DNA of 64,000 nt from Asterias amurensis (taxonomy: Eukaryota > Echinodermata > Asteroidea > Forcipulatida > Asteriidae). Under the pieces are notes generated by a model. That model made no database searches and had not been told where the DNA came from. It saw only the letters and a list, made by a program, of their open reading frames with translations. The first letter of the stretch is position 1; the number at the start of each line of letters is the position of its first letter. Below, in pieces: positions 1 through 10,649 of the stretch. The translations under genes and the position numbers were made by a program. The stretch covers positions 13,258,261 through 13,322,260 of the forward strand of contig NC_092656.1 in assembly GCF_032118995.1 (NCBI RefSeq). The letters are read 5' to 3'.

Positions 1-996
1 CTGGGCCTCGTTGGAAACAGTCTCGTCATCTGGTCCGTCATCCTGTCCAAGAAACTCCGCACCGTGACCAACGTCTTCGTGGTCAATCTCAGCGTGGCTG
101 ATTTCTGGACTAGTCTCTCCTATCCGTGGATTTGTGTCGCCGCACTGAGCCACGATGGCTGGCCGTTGGAGTCCGAAGTTCCTTGCCAGATCGCTGCAGT
201 GCAGTTTTACACCGGTCTTGGTGCGAGTCTTTACACTTTGGCCTCCATAGCTTTGAACCGTATGGTCCTCATCACCCAGCCAGTAAGTACCTACCGCTGG
301 TGGTATTCCCCGCGTAAAGTAGCCGTCATGATCGCATTGACTTGGGTTATCCCGTGTGTTGTGACTTTCCTCCCGCCGATTCTGGGCATAGGTGCGTTTG
401 GTTACGATCCACAAGACAATACATGTTCAGATAAAGATGGTCACGAACGAGGTCCCGAATACAACCTGGCACAATCTGTGGGTCTTTACCCAGTCCCAAT
501 GCTCATCATCATCTGTTGCTACACGGCACTCTACATTCATCTCAAACGACACTTCAGGAAACAGAAAAAGAGCAGATCTGTCAACAATAATCAGTCAATC
601 TCCCCAGCGGCCGGTTTAGATGGTGAAACGTCCACCGGTTTCATTGTTGCCACTGGGGAATCGTCAGTGACTAATGCTGAGCACGTCGCCAAGAAAGCCA
701 GGCAGGCCATCAGCCGTCACCAACTAGCTATCACCAAGAACCTCTTCCTTGTGTTTTGCATCTTCACATTGTTACTGTCTCCTTATTTTATCTCTCTCGC
801 TATACCATCCAGTCGCAAGTTTGCCGTATACGCAGGTACCATTGCTATTTTTAATAGCTGTGTCAACCCCATCATCTACGCAGTCAATCACCCACAGTTC
901 AAAGTGGTAATGCGGCAGATAGTAACGTGTCGTTACACTGAGATACAGGAGCCCTCAGATTTACTGAAATTCTTGCTGTCATTGCGAAAGAAATAA
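1..996 (+). CDS. Rhodopsin-class GPCR, 5' end cut by window (GPCR-1)
   Basis: The frame is open from base 1 (Leu-Gly-Leu-Val-Gly-Asn-Ser of TM1) to TAA at 994-996, so the N-terminus lies outside the window; an internal ATG at 64 is not the real start. The class A landmarks are visible: GN in TM1, NLSVAD in TM2, a Cys before TM3, LNRM where DRY is usual, TW in TM4, an ECL2 Cys, TM6 ending LLSPYF, NPIIY in TM7 and a basic helix 8. No intron is seen. It shares long identical stretches with GPCR-3 (TM2 to TM3) and with GPCR-4 (C-terminal tail). Ligand unknown. The motif set resembles the Tre1/moody/GPR84 and melatonin-receptor-like orphan groups; that placement is inference. Confidence 0.93.
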   Translation: MGLVGNSLVIWSVILSKKLRTVTNVFVVNLSVADFWTSLSYPWICVAALSHDGWPLESEVPCQIAAVQFYTGLGASLYTLASIALNRMVLITQPVSTYRWWYSPRKVAVMIALTWVIPCVVTFLPPILGIGAFGYDPQDNTCSDKDGHERGPEYNLAQSVGLYPVPMLIIICCYTALYIHLKRHFRKQKKSRSVNNNQSISPAAGLDGETSTGFIVATGESSVTNAEHVAKKARQAISRHQLAITKNLFLVFCIFTLLLSPYFISLAIPSSRKFAVYAGTIAIFNSCVNPIIYAVNHPQFKVVMRQIVTCRYTEIQEPSDLLKFLLSLRKK

Positions 997-1009
997 CAAT
1001 GTTAAATAA

Positions 1010-1690
1010 TACAATCGACACTACTATCACTACCAACTTCATTTATTGACAGATGGCACCACACATTATGACCACACGCGTAAAGCCATGGACGTATAGC
1101 AACACCACCACAAACTTTGTGAAGATCGACACCACTGTAACGCAGTGCTTATTACCAACATAACATTACTATATTCAGTACAAGCACTTACATCATCGAC
1201 ACTATCTCCACCACCGACGTCGTTCATTGATACCACAGATGACCACATGTGTACCCATGGACATAGAAACACCATTACAAACTTTTATGATCGACACCAC
1301 ATACCACCACATGTTTAACCATCGACAGCAACATAAACCATCTTCAATACAAGGACTAAGCTTCCATCATCGACACTACCACCACCAACAATTCATTGAC
1401 ACCACGACCACCTGTATAACCATGTACATAGAAACACCACCATCATCTTTTTTATGCGACACCAAATACCACCAAGTGTTTAACCATCGACAGCAACAAT
1501 ATTAGCATATTCAATACAAGCACATCATCGACACACCACCGACAACTTCATTCATTTGCACCACAGATGACCACATGGACATAGCAAAACCACCACCATC
1601 TTTGCCGAGATCTATACCACTAACCACCATAGTTTATAACCATCAAGAGCAACAACATCTTCAATACAAGCGTTTTTAACATCGACATCT
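1010..1690. repeat. Degenerate tandem repeat directly 3' of GPCR-1
   Basis: About four imperfect copies of a roughly 162-bp unit can be followed by the recurring block ACCATCGACAGCAACA, near 1318, 1481 and 1639, with a weaker one near 1156. The sequence is rich in ATCGACACCACCA-type words. It starts within about 20 bases of the GPCR-1 stop codon, so it probably forms the 3' untranslated region. Confidence 0.8.
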
Positions 1691-1889
1691 TCGCCGGCAC
1701 CAATTAAATTGTTTCATAAGAAACACCAACACCATCTTCATCATTGACAATAGATGGAGAGGACACACGTGGGGAAAACGTTATGAGAACACACAAAGGA
1801 AATCTTGACAAAAGTTTTAAATAATGTGAAATGAGGAGACACGAAGGAAAATGGAGTTAGATCCTGCATAAAATAAACTCGAACAATAT

Positions 1890-2005
1890 ATGAATAAAAT
1901 CCCATTCATAAAAACCTCAGATAGTTTCGCTTGTCCTATTGGTGGAGAGCGCGTCACGTGGGGGTTTTAAACCTTTGTTTATAACCGGTTGTGAGCGGAG
2001 ACTCC
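1890..2005 (+). repeat. Interspersed repeat J, copy 1
   Basis: It shares CTATTGGTGGAGAGCGCGTC, and flanking sequence ending TTTATAACCGGTTGT, with 9415-9545 (+) and 18225-18345 (-). This copy contains an ATTGG box and CACGTG. It may be a mobile element or part of the duplicated GPCR unit. Confidence 0.75.
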
Positions 2006-2279
2006 ACGCTAGCCTTGATGCAAGACGTTTCTCGTTACGGGCGATGCAGGCGCTGTCGGTGAGTTGGCCGCGCTGTGTGTGAAAGGAAAACCAGCGAATA
2101 TGCACCAAGACTATACGCGCATGCGGACAAATGGAACCGGAAAACACACGCGTATGGACATCGTACATATACATGTAACATGTATACTTAACATGCCATG
2201 GAGGTGATACAGAGCTCAAGCACTCCGAAACGGATAAGTTTTACAAAGTTTCTTACTTTATTACGCCTTTGTACGAAAG

Positions 2280-2980
2280 CCCATTAGTGCCATCGCAAGT
2301 ACATATTCAGCGAATCTTGTTTATAGAAGTACATCTTTAGCAAATCTTGTTTTTTGGAAGTACATATTTAGCAAATCTTGTTTTTTGGAAGTACATATTC
2401 AGCAAATCTCGTTTTTGAAAGTACATAAAATTATTTAGCAAGTCTTGTGTTTTGGAAGTACATTTTTAGCAAATCTTGTTTTTTTTGGAAGTACATATTT
2501 AGCAAATTTTGTTTGTTAGAAGTACATATTTAGCGAATCTTGTTTTTCGGAAGTACATATTTAGCAAATCTTAGTTTTTGAAAGTACATAATTTAGCAAG
2601 TCTTGGTTTATGGAAATACATATTAACTAGCAAATCTTGTTTTTTGGAAGTACATAATTGGCAAATCCTTTTTTTTTTTGAAGTATACATATTCAGCAAA
2701 TCTTGTTTTTAGGAAGTATATATTCAGCCAATCTTGTTTTTTTGAAAGTACACAATTAAGCAAGTCTTGGTTATTGGAAGTAAATATTTAGCAAATCTTG
2801 TTTTTTGGAAGTACATATTCAGCAAATCTTGTTTTTTGGAAGTACATATTTAGCAATTTTTTGGGGAAGTACATTGCAGCCAATCTTGTCTTTTGCAAGT
2901 ACATATTTAGCAAGTCTTGTTTTTTGGAAGTACATATTCAGCCAATCTTGTTTTTTGAAAGTACATATTTAGCTAACAAA
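2280..2980. repeat. Tandem repeat, about 28-32 bp unit
   Basis: Roughly 24 head-to-tail copies of a unit like AGCAAATCTTGTTTTTTGGA plus AGTACATATTT. Unit length and sequence vary by small indels. Open frames across it are by-products of the repeat. Confidence 0.95.
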
Positions 2981-2995
2981 AAGGTATTTATGAAT

Positions 2996-3116
2996 GGGAA
3001 TAATAGGGTAGCTACTAGTTCTTTCACGGTCGTTTATGCCTTGATATCACACGGCAATTCGACCATGCAAGGTTTTAAACGACCGTGAAAGAACTAGTAG
3101 CTACCCTATTATTCCC
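2996..3116. repeat. Perfect 41-bp inverted repeat (foldback)
   Basis: The arms 2996-3036 and 3076-3116 are exact reverse complements, starting GGGAATAATAGGGTAGC and separated by a 39-bp loop. It sits directly after the 30-bp tandem array. It is probably a foldback MITE; no second copy is in the window. Confidence 0.93.
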
Positions 3117-3284
3117 TATGTATAGGGCACCCTCCTAGAATAATGTGTTTTATAATATTCGGCTTTTACTTTTATCAAGTGTAATCTTTACCATGTTAGA
3201 AAGAATGGTACATTTATTTTCCAGTTTGTTAAGATAAAAGCGACCGGCCGATGTACCTCCAAATATTGCACAATAAATGGCCTT

Positions 3285-3482
3285 GGTGCATACATTCAAT
3301 TGAATTGGGGGTTTTCCCACCAAAAAGCTGGATTAGGAAACATAAAGAAAACGAACGAAAGGACTTCTGGGAAAATAGTTCTATACAATTGAGTTTGGAT
3401 TTCTTTTTGGGGGATCCATACATTCAATTGAATTTGGGGTTTTCCCCAAAAAAAGTTGGAATGGAAAACATAAAGAAATGAA
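3285..3482. repeat. Two-copy direct duplication with palindromic words
   Basis: Two diverged copies, about 125 bp apart, of a block with ATTCAATTGAAT, then GGGGTTTTCCC, then CATAAAGAAA. A partial third trace lies between them. Confidence 0.7.
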
Positions 3483-3571
3483 ACCGTTATGTTATACTTC
3501 AACGAGCATTATACCCCAGGAAATAGTTGTCATACATTGGCTGCTTTCCGTGTTTAATTGTTTGACCTTGT

Positions 3572-3956
3572 TTAAAGCCATTGGACACTTTCGGAGCAGA
3601 ACAAAAAATAAAAGTTCACAGATTTACAAATAACTTACAGGGTTTACAGAAGGTAATGGTGAAAGACCTCCCTTGAAATATTATTCCATGAAATCATGAA
3701 ATGCTTTACTTTTTGAGAAAACATTAAAACAATATCAATTCTCGATAGCGAGAATTACGGATTTATTTTAAACACATGTCATGACACGGCGAAACGTGGG
3801 GAAACAAGGGTGGGTTTTCCCCGTTATTTACTCCCGACACCGATGACCGATCGAGCCTATTAATTTTCACAGGTTTATTATTTTATATATAAGTTGTGGT
3901 ACACGAAGTGTGGGCCTTGGACAATACTGTTTACCGAAAGTGTCCAATGGCTTTAA
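3572..3956 (+). mobile_element. MITE family B, copy 1 (TTAA-bounded)
   Basis: The ends are TTAAAGCCATTGGACACTTT and its inverted complement AAGTGTCCAATGGCTTTAA. No coding potential. Other copies are at 4781, 19386, 23010, 53531 and 62680. Confidence 0.9.
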
Positions 3957-4319
3957 TTTTGTATTTTGTATTAATTATAATGGTTTTTTTTATGAGTAAC
4001 CCGGCAATGTCTTGATGTTTATGTGTATCCTTGGGGAGGGTTTGTTTGGGTCCTTTTGTGGTTTATAAATGGTCATCCACCTTGAAAGTGAAGTTCTGTC
4101 ACTATTGGCTTTCCCTGCCGGGGTATTTGGCTTGTTTTACTTCTAATCGTATGCTGTGTACCACCCCATGTTCTAGAGGAGGTTGCTTCCCACAAGTGTC
4201 TGCCCGCCACTAAGCCGGGTTCCTCTCTTCTTTTGCTATAGGTGTTTTAAAAATGTGGTATTCTTCTGTTTGTTATTGTTTGTTTGTGTAGATTGCAATT
4301 TTGTGTAAAGAATTTGTTG

Positions 4320-4742
4320 AAAGGCAGTGGTCACTTTTGGTAATTACTCAAAATAATTATTTGCATAAGACCTTACTTGGTAACGAGTAGTGGGGGAGAG
4401 GTTAAAATATAAAACATTATGAGAAACGGCTGCCTCTGAATTGACGTAGTTTTCGATAAAAAAGTAATTTTCCGCGAATTTGATTTCGAGACCTCAGATT
4501 TCGAATTTTGAGGTCTCGAAATCAAGCATCCGAAAGCACACAACTTTACGTGACATGGTGTTTTTTTCTTTCATTAATATATCGCACATTGATTCGACGA
4601 CCAATTGAGCTCTTTCATTATTCTTTTACAGCTTTGATTACCAATTGAGTTAAAACTTTCGCAGATATATTTTATGCATAGGACACACCAAGTGATACCA
4701 TTGGTCTTTGACAATGTTACCAAAGGTGACCAGTGCCTTTAA
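4320..4742 (+). mobile_element. MITE family A, copy 1
   Basis: It begins AAAGGCAGTGG and ends CCAGTGCCTTTAA. The interior has the family blocks TTTGATTTCGAGACCTCAGA and GATTCGACGACCAATTGAGC. The left TTAA has decayed to TTGA. Confidence 0.88.
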
Positions 4743-4780
4743 GGAAAGTTTTCCAACCTAAGCATCTTTAAACCATGTAC

Positions 4781-5131
4781 TTAAAGCCATTATACAATTT
4801 CGGTAAACAGAATTGTCCAAGTCCCACACATAAAATAACAAGCCTGTGAAAATTTAGGCTAAATCGGTCATCGGAGTCGGGAGAAAATAACGGGAAAACC
4901 CACTCTTGTTTCCGCGCGTTTCGCCGTGTCATGACATGATTGTGTTAAAAAAAAAATCCGTAATTCTCGCTGTCGAGAATTGATATTGTTTTAATGTTTT
5001 CTCAAAAAGTAAAGCATTTAATGGAACAATATTTCAAGAGAAGTCTTTCACCATTACCTTCTGTAAACCCTGTAAATTATTTGTGAACTGTGAACTTTTT
5101 TTTCTGTACCGAAAGTGTATAATGGCTTTAA
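4781..5131 (-). mobile_element. MITE family B, copy 2
   Basis: TTAAAGCCATTATAC at the left and GTATAATGGCTTTAA at the right. The interior is the reverse complement of copy 1 and includes the TCATGACAC and CTGTAAACCC blocks. Confidence 0.9.
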
Positions 5132-5239
5132 ATGTAAATGTATGAACATTTTATACTTTCTATAATACAAAATGTTGTGCACTACCTTTAGATTATAGGA
5201 GATCGCCTCATGAACGCATTTGATACTGTACTAAAATAA

Positions 5240-5360
5240 ATGTACCAGACATAACTGGCATCTATTGTGCACTGCTTTTATACGATTGTCAAGGAGATGA
5301 AATGGCTATTTTTAACGGGTTCAAAGGATTGACAGGAGCGAAACTAGTGAGTCTACAAGC
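5240..5360 (+). repeat. Ancient duplicated block, partner of 9795-10310
   Basis: ACTGGCATCTATTG, then TTTTTAACGGGTTCAAAG, GAGCGAAACTAG and CACTTCATA follow in the same order as in 9795-10310, where MITE A copy 3 splits the block. It suggests tandem duplication of a unit containing a GPCR gene. Confidence 0.6.
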
Positions 5361-5529
5361 ACTTCATATTCTTTTACATTTTTCCATACAAAATATTATC
5401 TGTTAATACTTCAGAGCACTTTTGAGTGATAGGTTTGGTTATCAAAAGATTGATATTAACTTTGTTTGCTGAAGTGGGTATGAAAATTTAATGTACCATC
5501 AACATTTGATGCTTTCATTTTCAATGCAG

Positions 5530-5703
5530 ATTTCGTACCTAGACAATCCTTTGGGTCAAAGGGGACTCGACTCAAAGGCCGCCGAGTACATAGACTTGAT
5601 TCAAGCATGGAGGGTTAGAAGGAGTTGGAACGAAGCAGGGATCAAAGGTTCAATGTCTAGTGCCGCGGTCGTAAAATCAGCAGGTGTAAACATCAGCCAC
5701 TAA
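5530..5703 (+). CDS. Candidate 3'-terminal exon of an unidentified gene
   Basis: A pyrimidine-rich tract and TGCAG end at 5529, and the following 58 codons are open to TAA at 5701-5703. The peptide begins ISYLDNPLGQRGLD, includes YIDLIQAWRVRRSWNEAG and ends SAGVNISH. Its composition and GC content are more gene-like than the surrounding AT-rich DNA. I do not recognise the family. No upstream exon was found between 1 and 5500, so the rest may lie before the window, or this may be an orphaned exon carried with the duplications. Repeat family I starts just after the stop codon. Confidence 0.4.
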   Translation: MSYLDNPLGQRGLDSKAAEYIDLIQAWRVRRSWNEAGIKGSMSSAAVVKSAGVNISH

Positions 5704-5711
5704 TCCCATGC

Positions 5712-5935
5712 CCCGTAATCCTGTAGTCCCTAATAATTTCCGCCGTCAAAATGTAGTTGTTGAGGTGGAACCCTACGGCGCAGCACACGTTGGGGAGTTT
5801 TCTGATGTTAGGCGATGGGACTGAAAATAAAAGGACTCTCACGGGATTGGGACTTGAACCAAGTCTAATAAGTCAAACTCCCCCAACCTGTGCTGCGTAG
5901 CGGGATGACACCATAACAACAACATTTCGGGGGTT
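5712..5935 (+). repeat. Repeat family I, copy 1, with imperfect foldback
   Basis: It shares GTTAGGCGATGGGACTGAAA and CCGCCGTCAAAA, in the same order, with the reverse complement of 24012-24190. The blocks around GCAGCACACGTTGGGGAGT and its near-complement at about 5877-5905 form a foldback. Confidence 0.7.
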
Positions 5936-6178
5936 TGACGATTTTTACTATTGTGCACCGTGTCTTTGCATTAATGTGCGCTATGTCTATTTAATATTGT
6001 GTAGCCTTTATGTGTTTTTTTTTATATTCGCAAACCTATTGTGAATTTCACTGTATGTGGGACAATGAAATAGAGTGAATAAACGAATACTGAGTACAAT
6101 GATGAAGGTTTCACTTTTTATCATGATCGTTTTTTGTTTTCATATTATGCAGGGAAAACAATAACTATAGCACTGAAC

Positions 6179-6427
6179 ACCAATGGTAATTGTCAAAGAC
6201 CAGTCTTCTCACTTGGTGTATCTCAACATATAATATGCACAAAATAACAAACCCGTGAAGAGTTGCGAGATCAACTAATTGAAGAAAAAACACCCTTTTC
6301 ACACGAAGTGGTGTGCGTTCTTAAAAAATACCGTTTCTTCAAAGGGTTTCTCACAATGGTTTATACTGCCAAGTAAGTTTTTATGCTAACAACTATTTCG
6401 AGTAATAACCAATGCCACTGCTTTTAA
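6179..6427 (-). mobile_element. MITE family A, copy 2 (shortened)
   Basis: It begins AATGGTAATTGTCAAAGACC and ends CCACTGCTTTTAA, in reverse orientation relative to copy 1. The central part is shortened. Confidence 0.85.
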
Positions 6428-6539
6428 TGCAGCACGAGATCGAGAACGAAACTTGAAAATGTCAAACAATTTAAGCTAAAGTGATGCTTCCATGATAAAT
6501 GTGTTGAATCAAACGACGATCAACTGTGCATCATTAAAT

Positions 6540-6741
6540 GTTGATATGAATTGGAAGTGCGCAAAACAACGTTCTGGTGACCTATGCAACTTTCTTATGT
6601 GTTTTCCTTCATGCCTTAAAGTCGAATGAAACCTTTAAGTCGCACTTTTCCTTTCATTCCCAACAAAGTTATTAGTAATTAGCCAGTGAAATAATTCACA
6701 CAGCCCGATATTGGTGTTAGACGCACTGTGCTGTCGGTATA
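6540..6741 (+). promoter_or_regulatory. Conserved 5' flank of GPCR-2
   Basis: Blocks ATATGAATTGGAAGTGCGC, CTTTTCCTTTCATTCCC and ATTGGTGTTAGA recur in the same order upstream of GPCR-3 (reverse complement of 17799-18000), while sequence between them differs. This looks like a shared promoter or 5' UTR. No convincing TATA box is seen. Confidence 0.55.
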
Positions 6742-7863
6742 ATGAACACCATGGACGAAGACTCTCTGACCCAATTCAATGATACCACGGGGGCACCTGT
6801 CAACACGTCACCTATTTCCTACAAGAGTCGCATCTTTATAGCCTGCATTGAAATCTTGGTCACCATCCTGGGCCTCGTAGGTAACAGTCTCGTCATCTGG
6901 TCCGTCATCCTGTCCAAGAAACTCCGCACCGTGACCAACGCCTTCGTGGTCAACCTCAGCGTGGCTGATTTCTGGACCAGTCTCTCCTACCCGTGGACTT
7001 GCGTAGCTTTGCTGAGCCACGAAAGCTGGCCCTTGGCGTCAGAGGTTCCGTGTGTCATCGCTGCCGTTCAGGTTTACACAGGTATCGGTGCGAGTATGTA
7101 CTCGTTGGCCTCCATAGCTTTGAACCGCATGGTCCTCATCACTCAAACCACGAATACCTACAGTTGGTGGTACACCCCTCGTAAAGTAGCCGTCATGATC
7201 GCAATGACTTGGGTTATCCCGTGTGTTGTGTTTTTCCTCCCGCTGCTTCTTGGCATAGGTGCGATTGGGTATGATCCACATAGCCATACGTGTACTGACA
7301 AAGATGATCATCTTAGAGGCTCTGAATACAACCTGGCACAATCTTTGGGGTTTTTGCCAATCCCAATGCTCATCATCATCTGTTGCTACACGGCTATCTA
7401 CATCCATCTCAAACGACACTTCAGGAAACAGAAAAAGAGCAGATCTGTCAAGAACATTCAGTCAATCTCCACAGCGGTGGGTTTGGATGGTAAAACGTCC
7501 ACCAAGTTCACTGTTGCCACTGGGGAATCGTCAGTGACTAATGCTGAGCACGTCTCCAAGAAAGCCAGGCAGGCCATCAGCCGTCAGCAACTAGCTATCA
7601 CCAAGAACCTCTTCCTTGTGTTCTGCATCTTCACATTGTTGTTGTCTCCTTACTTCATCTCTCACTCTATACCATCTAGTCGTTGGTTTGTTCTCTACGC
7701 AGGTACCATTGCTACTTTTAACAGCTGCGTAAACCCGATCATCTACGCCGTCAACCACCCACAGTTCCAAGTCGTACTGTGGAAGATAATTACGTGTCGT
7801 TACTCTGAAATACAAGAACCTTCAGATTTACTGAAATTCTTGCTGTCGTTGAGAAACAATTAA
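6742..7863 (+). CDS. Rhodopsin-class GPCR, complete, intronless (GPCR-2)
   Basis: 373 codons. The ATG at 6742 opens MNTMDEDSL, matching the start of GPCR-3; the second ATG at 6751 is possible. The N-terminus is short, with an NDT glycosylation site. TM1 (about 30-55) has GNSLVIW, TM2 NLSVADFW, a Cys just before TM3, and TM3 ends LNRMVLI instead of DRY. TM4 has MTWVIP, ECL2 has a Cys, and TM5 is PIPMLIIICCY. A basic ICL3 of about 80 residues follows. TM6 is LFLVFCIFTLLLSPYF, without the CWxP Trp, and TM7 has NPIIY. It is predicted to be a plasma-membrane receptor coupling to G proteins. Its ligand is unknown. Confidence 0.95.
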   Translation: MNTMDEDSLTQFNDTTGAPVNTSPISYKSRIFIACIEILVTILGLVGNSLVIWSVILSKKLRTVTNAFVVNLSVADFWTSLSYPWTCVALLSHESWPLASEVPCVIAAVQVYTGIGASMYSLASIALNRMVLITQTTNTYSWWYTPRKVAVMIAMTWVIPCVVFFLPLLLGIGAIGYDPHSHTCTDKDDHLRGSEYNLAQSLGFLPIPMLIIICCYTAIYIHLKRHFRKQKKSRSVKNIQSISTAVGLDGKTSTKFTVATGESSVTNAEHVSKKARQAISRQQLAITKNLFLVFCIFTLLLSPYFISHSIPSSRWFVLYAGTIATFNSCVNPIIYAVNHPQFQVVLWKIITCRYSEIQEPSDLLKFLLSLRNN

Positions 7864-8084
7864 CAAATCTGCCCTGGGATTGTGATAAGTAGCAACCTCA
7901 ACACTACCATAACCACGCCGACTTCATTCATCGACACCACGAGAGTACCACGTTGCATTACCAATAGATCACCGTTTATAACCATCGTCGGCACCAACAC
8001 TACCATTTTCAATAACAGCATCTCAATCATTGACATAATCACCAGTGTCAGTGTATTTGTTTTTATCAGAAATATCACATGCAT

Positions 8085-8580
8085 CTTAATCGTCGACAGC
8101 ATCACGAACATCTAATCGTTGACAGTATCACACACATCTTAAAGTCGACAGCATCACAGGGATCTTAAGTCTGACAGTTTTACAAGCACCTTAAAGTCTG
8201 ACAGTTTCACATGCGTCTCAAGTCGACAGCATCACAAGCATCTTAAGACGACAGCATCACGAGAATCTTACGTCGACATCATCACAAGCATCTTAAGACG
8301 ACAGCATCACGAGAATCTTACGTCGACAGCATTACAAGCATCTAAGGTCGACAGCATCACAAGCATCTTATGTCGACAGTATCACAAACATATCATGTTG
8401 AGAGCAAGCACAAGCATTTTAAGTCGACAGCATCACAAGCATCTTAGGTCGACAGCATCACAAGCATTTTATGTAGACAGCATCACAAGTATCTGTAGGT
8501 CGACATCATCACAAGCATTTTATGTCGACAGCATCACAAGCATCTATAGGTCGACATCATCACAAGCATCTAAATCGTCG
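8085..8580. repeat. Tandem repeat 3' of GPCR-2, about 24-26 bp unit
   Basis: About 20 copies of a unit like GTCGACAGCATCACAAGCAT plus CTTA. It begins about 220 bp after the stop codon, and looser ATCGACACCA-type sequence fills the gap. Confidence 0.93.
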
Positions 8581-8705
8581 AGACTCCTCTGTTACCCAAC
8601 ATTACCGTTTCATTACCGGTGTCTTCATCATCGATATCGATCGCCAGAACCATTGTAAAGCACTGTGTGATACAGTTGTTTGTAAGAGCGCTTTGTAAAT
8701 GCCTT

Positions 8706-8752
8706 TGTAGTATAGTATAGTACAGTATAGTACAGTATAGTATAGTATACTT
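8706..8752. repeat. Microsatellite (AGTAT/AGTAC)n
   Basis: Short pentamer run of AGTATAGTAT with AGTAC variants. Confidence 0.9.
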
Positions 8753-9414
8753 TTTCAACAGAAAAAATCATGAGCATCTTTATCAACGAGATCATCGTCT
8801 TAATAACGGTTGTGCCAGGAGATTTTGTGCCAGGAGATTCGCTCACCCATTTATGGTAAACTAATAGATACAGAATATAATTCTATATCTATGGGTAAAC
8901 TATGCACAAACTTAATCTGATTGCCCTCTTTTGAATCATCCTCTTTCAGTCCACGTTTTTTTTTCTATACGACGGGGGACAGAATTTGCGGCGGACAGAG
9001 TTCCTTGCGACACCGGCACTGGAATCTCAAACAAAACAGCTAAATCTTCAAGAACAGAATAGTATCAAAGTTTTGAACAAGAGTTTTATGCAAAAAGACG
9101 TCCTGAAAGTAAACAATGTTTAAATAATAAATTGTTCAGGCCTTTATGGTTTTTTTTAGAAAGACTGTACTTCCACCATGTTTTATTATTTATGAATATT
9201 ATGATACGCAGACAAATTTTTATTATAACAATTGATTTTCTGCTGTAATTTAAAAAAGCTTTAAAACGTTTCACTTATTAATTAATTGTTTTTCTTTTTC
9301 ACTGATACACTCGTTTCATTGTTTCAAAAACTGTTAAACAATAATGCAAAAAGAGGCAAATGAAAGTGGGTTTAATTGAACGTTGGACACAACATGTTTA
9401 TAACATAAACAGCC

Positions 9415-9545
9415 ATTATATATTATTCATAAATACCTCAGACAGTTTCGCTATTCCTATTGGTGGAGAGCGCGTCACATGGGGTTTTTTAACGGTTGAT
9501 AAAGACCAGCTTGAGCCGTTTATAACCGGTTGTTTTCGGATACGT
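9415..9545 (+). repeat. Interspersed repeat J, copy 2
   Basis: CTATTGGTGGAGAGCGCGTC and TTTATAACCGGTTGTTTTCG match copy 1. Here the E-box reads CACATG instead of CACGTG. Confidence 0.78.
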
Positions 9546-9838
9546 TTAGATGCATTACGCGCAAGTATTGGTGCAAGACGTTTTACGTTTCACACCTTTT
9601 TAAATTGGGAGGTCGCATCACGAAAACACCTAATAATTGTTGATGTTGGACATAAGTTTGGAATCGAAACAAAAAGTTAAAGTAGTTTAGATATATATAA
9701 AAGGCCTATAAACAAACCATTTCTGTTTGATAAACTATTCTTGCACACTTACTAAACATAACGATTTTGTGTGTAATATTTTAAATCTTTCACTATGGAC
9801 AAAACATATAATTGTTGGCATCTATACAGTTCATTGCT

Positions 9839-10228
9839 TTAAAGGCACCTGCAACTTTTGGTATAATACATGTCAAAGACCAGTTTTTTTCACTCGGTTT
9901 ATCTCAACATATGCATAAAATAACAAACCTCTGAAAATTTTTACTCAAATGGTCGTCGAAGTTGCGAGAGAATAATTGCAGAAAAAACACCCTTGTCACA
10001 CAACTTGTGTGCTTTCACATGCCTTTCGAGACCTTAGCTGAGGTCTCTAACTTAATTCAAATATTTCAGTGAGAACTTACTTCTTTAAAACAAAAACTAC
10101 GTTACTTCAGAGGGAGCCGTTTCTCGCAATGTTTTATACTTCCAACATCTCTCTTTTACTCGTTACAAAGAAATTTTGTATGCTAACAATTATTTTGAGT
10201 AATTATTAATAGTATCCAGTGTCTTTAA
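9839..10228 (-). mobile_element. MITE family A, copy 3
   Basis: TTAAAGGCACC at the left and CCAGTGTCTTTAA at the right. The interior is reversed relative to copy 1 (GTCAAAGACCAGT near the left end). It interrupts the duplicated block shared with 5240-5360. Confidence 0.88.
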
Positions 10229-10500
10229 ACAGTAGTGCTGGTTTTAACAGGTTTCAAAGATCAGCCAAAGAGAAACTAGCACCGGATCTAAAATCACTTC
10301 ATAAAATACACGAAGGAATGTGCACCCTCTACCTTGTGAACGTTTCCATAGCATCTGATTCTTATTCAGACTTATGTTTGTTTTTTTGACGTTTATGATT
10401 TTAAGAAGATGTGGTGTGTTTAAAAAAGATTAATGCAATTTAAAAGTATTTGCGGTAGTGAAACAAGTATCGTCCTAGGTATTGACGCTTGTCTCACTAA

Positions 10501-10648
10501 AGGCCGGTTTATAGTCGGTCGCCTATGGTCGCGCGAGGGAAATCTTGCGCGCAATCCTGAGATGGTGGCCTAAAAACTGTGTTTTTTTATGATCGCGCGT
10601 CAAGATTTTCATCGCCAGACCATCGCGCGACCGACTATAACTCGGCCT
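10501..10648. mobile_element. Short TIR element (MITE K)
   Basis: AGGCCGGTTTATAGTCGGTC at the left pairs with GACCGACTATAACTCGGCCT at the right. Inner GGTCGCGCGA and TCGCGCGACC also pair. No coding potential. Confidence 0.8.
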
Positions 10649-10649
10649 A

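Noticed and set aside
2280-2980. CRISPR-like regular repeats
   Set aside because: Units are contiguous with no unique spacers, and the DNA is eukaryotic; it is a plain tandem repeat.
6742-7863. Naming the receptors melatonin receptor or GPR84
   Set aside because: Only general class A and orphan-group resemblance is visible; the DRY and CWxP regions differ and no ligand-specific residues can be argued.
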